From NCBI GenBank assembly GCA_965226245.1, contig CBDDCL010000015.1, positions 6,758,001 to 6,822,000 on the forward strand: DNA of 64,000 nt, read 5' to 3'. Under the pieces are notes generated by a model. It was given only the letters and a program-made list of their open reading frames with translations, ran no database searches and was not told the DNA's origin. The DNA is from CBDCYS01 sp965226245. Its GTDB lineage: Bacteria; Acidobacteriota; Terriglobia; Bryobacterales; UBA6623. The position numbers and the translations under genes are program-made. Below are positions 62,397-64,000 of the stretch, piece after piece (positions within the stretch are counted from its first letter, which is position 1; each line of letters opens with the position of its first letter).

Positions 62397-63203
62397 ATGA
62401 AAAAGAGACTCGTTCTCGCCGCCTTCGTTCTGTGTGTTCCCGCGCTTTGGGCAGCCGACGGCGTCATCGAGATCAACCAGGCGGACGTCGAGGCTAGCGG
62501 CGGCTTCCCGTATGTGATCAGCGAGCCGGGCAGCTACAAGCTTACCGGCAACCTGTCGGTTCCCGACGAAAACACCACGGCCATCGAGGTAAGAGCCGAC
62601 GATGTGACGCTCGACCTCAACGGCTTCGCGATCCAATGCACTGACCCGGACGGCGTCCGTTGTGAACCGTCGTCTGGAAGCGGCGAGGGTGTGACTAGCT
62701 TTTTTGTCAGCGGCGAAAACGCTAGCAATACCGCGGTGCGCAACGGAACGATCCGTGGAATGGGTAGTCACGGAGTCAACGTCGATTCCGGTCTTGTGGA
62801 AGGCATCCAAGCGCTGGAAAATGGGGGTCCTGGGATAGCCATCGGCGAAGGGGTGATCGCCGATTGCCTGGCACGCTCCAATGCCGGAACGGGAATCGAG
62901 ATAGGGAAAGGTGTTGCCACGACCAACATTGCCGTACTGAATGGCGGCGATGGGATAGAGGTGCGGAATGGAGTCGCGCGGAACAACACCAGCGCGGGGA
63001 ACGACGGAGATGGCATCGGATCCGAGGGCAGCGCGCTTATCTTGGGGAATCGCGTCATCAACAATTCCGGGGCCGGTCTGAACCTGGTCTCGGAGTCCGC
63101 TGGTGTTTCCGGGTATACCGACAACGTCATCAACGGCACTGTGACCGGCGGGCAAGCGATCGGTTGCAACCTGATTGACGGCAGCCAAATCTGCCCGAAC
63201 TAG
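62397..63203 (+). CDS. Secreted right-handed parallel beta-helix protein
   Basis: A 268-residue exported protein: signal MKKRLVLAAFVLCVPALWAA, then GVIEINQADVEASGGFPYVI, SEPGSYKLTGNLSVPDENTT and AIEVRADDVTLDLNGFAIQC, the capped start of a pectate-lyase-like helix. Short repeats follow of the type NTAVRNGTIRGMGSHGVNV, NTSAGNDGDGIGSEGSALIL and NRVINNSGAGLNL, each near 20-24 residues as in parallel beta-helix coils. No catalytic pattern is seen, so a binding or structural surface role is likely. Before IS insertion its ATG overlapped the stop of the dockerin-like gene (ATGA). Confidence 0.85.
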   Translation: MKKRLVLAAFVLCVPALWAADGVIEINQADVEASGGFPYVISEPGSYKLTGNLSVPDENTTAIEVRADDVTLDLNGFAIQCTDPDGVRCEPSSGSGEGVTSFFVSGENASNTAVRNGTIRGMGSHGVNVDSGLVEGIQALENGGPGIAIGEGVIADCLARSNAGTGIEIGKGVATTNIAVLNGGDGIEVRNGVARNNTSAGNDGDGIGSEGSALILGNRVINNSGAGLNLVSESAGVSGYTDNVINGTVTGGQAIGCNLIDGSQICPN

Positions 63204-63260
63204 GCTTTTTAATCAAAGGTAGCGGAAAAGAGGGAACAGACGGAAAAGAGGGAACAGATA

Positions 63261-64000
63261 ATGAGACAGCCTTTTCGTCACCTGATAGCAGCTTGGGCCC
63301 TGACGGCCGCACTGACCTTGACGCTCCAGGCAGCCGACGGCGTCATCGAGATCAACCAGGCGATCGTCGAGGCTAACGGCGGCTTCCCGTATGTGATCAG
63401 CGAGCCGGGCAGCTACAATCTCACCGGCAACCTGACGGTTCCCGACGAAAACACGAGTGCCATCGAGGTGCAAGCCCGCGGTGTGACGGTCGATCTGAAT
63501 GGGTTCGCAATCATCGGCCCGGTTCAATGCACAGCAGAAAACGGGAGCGTCAGTTGTTCGCCGCAGGGAACTGGCTTCGGCGTCCGGGCTCAATTTGCGT
63601 TTCCCACGGTCGTGCGCAACGGATCTGTCCGTGGAATGGGTTCTGGAGGAGTCCAAATTGATTCCGGTCGTGTGGAAGGCATCCGAGCGCTGGAGAATGG
63701 AGGCCGTGGGATCGGCGCCCGCGGGATCGTCACGGGTTGCTTTGCGCAGTTGAATGGGGAGTTCGGCATCGCCGTCTCCGATGGGATCGTTGAGCACAGC
63801 TTCGCACTATTCAACTCCGGGTTAGGGCAAGGGTTCGGGATCGCCGTGGTGGGCGGAGTCGCGCGAGGCAACGCCAGCGATTCCATCTTTGTCAATGACG
63901 GCGCCCTCCTAGGGAACTGGATTGAGAACGAGTTGGAATTGCTGAATTTCTCCGGGTATGCCGACAACGTCATCGACGGCGTTGTGACGGACGACGCAGG
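63261..64000 (+). CDS. Secreted parallel beta-helix protein, paralog of the preceding gene; C-terminus beyond the window
   Basis: The first 247 residues are seen; the end lies outside the window. Signal MRQPFRHLIAAWALTAALTL, then the same cap as its neighbour: GVIEINQAIVEANGGFPYVI, SEPGSYNLTGNLTVPDENTS, AIEVQARGVTVDLNGFAI. Coil repeats: NGSVRGMGSGGVQIDSGRV, EGIRALENGGRGIGARGIV, FAQLNGEFGIAVSDGIVEH. The first half is much closer to the neighbour than the second, suggesting a tandem duplication followed by divergence of the coil region. AGAGGGAACAGATA acts as RBS-rich lead. Confidence 0.85.
   Translation, partial: MRQPFRHLIAAWALTAALTLTLQAADGVIEINQAIVEANGGFPYVISEPGSYNLTGNLTVPDENTSAIEVQARGVTVDLNGFAIIGPVQCTAENGSVSCSPQGTGFGVRAQFAFPTVVRNGSVRGMGSGGVQIDSGRVEGIRALENGGRGIGARGIVTGCFAQLNGEFGIAVSDGIVEHSFALFNSGLGQGFGIAVVGGVARGNASDSIFVNDGALLGNWIENELELLNFSGYADNVIDGVVTDDA

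Overview
The window is GC-rich bacterial chromosome, most probably from an Acidobacteriota member near Bryobacterales/Solibacter. Supporting features are a TIGR03437-type secreted protein, two very large Oar-like outer-membrane barrels, remnants of DUF1549 and formylglycine-generating-enzyme genes, TolB-like and YVTN propellers, an M61 peptidase, a Tat-exported Gfo/Idh/MocA protein and many GC-rich hairpin repeats between genes. This placement is an inference from gene content; there is no rRNA or other marker. I saw no tRNA, rRNA or CRISPR array.

Layout. 0-2.5 kb: partial glycosyltransferase, small coiled-coil protein, ROK kinase. 2.5-5.7 kb: a membrane serine hydrolase whose 5' end was separated by a 1,027-bp IS1595/ISXO2-type element, next to a phage terminase remnant. 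5.7-11.4 kb: one co-directional block of histidine kinase, response regulator, TPR/propeller protein and di-haem cytochrome c peroxidase, with 11-bp spaced direct repeats before the kinase and again before the propeller gene. 11.7-25 kb: RlpA, dolichol-phosphate-mannose-synthase-like glycosyltransferase, PIN/RHH toxin-antitoxin pair with an apparent ATA start, orphan ABC components, membrane protein, Gfo/Idh/MocA protein, amidohydrolase, M61 peptidase, MoxR pair. 25-29.6 kb: Oar-like receptor followed by two fused gene remnants. 29.6-35.7 kb: DUF3467, acpP, fabF, etfB, etfA and an EtfD-like membrane Fe-S protein, linking fatty-acid synthesis genes to fatty-acid oxidation electron transfer. 35.8-53 kb: second barrel, YVTN propeller, thiD, zinc alcohol dehydrogenase, XdhC/MocA pair, anchored methyltransferase, NfeD-like protein, SMP-30 lipoprotein, glcF, second ketosynthase. 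53-56 kb: degraded zone with a frameshifted D-aminoacylase joined to the tail of a Ser/Thr kinase. 56-58.5 kb: quinoprotein dehydrogenase with cytochrome c. 59-64 kb: secreted-protein operon (TIGR03437, dockerin-like protein, two parallel beta-helix paralogs) interrupted by a second copy of the same IS.

The most coherent candidate for something undescribed is the 5.7-11.4 kb signalling block, where a kinase with a TPR-like extracytoplasmic region appears to control itself and a TPR/propeller plus MauG-like peroxidase pair through matching operators. Second is the 59-64 kb secreted dockerin/beta-helix operon. Mobile-element activity is clear: both IS copies look identical, each has an 8-bp target duplication, and in both cases the pre-insertion reading frame can be rebuilt from the flanks.
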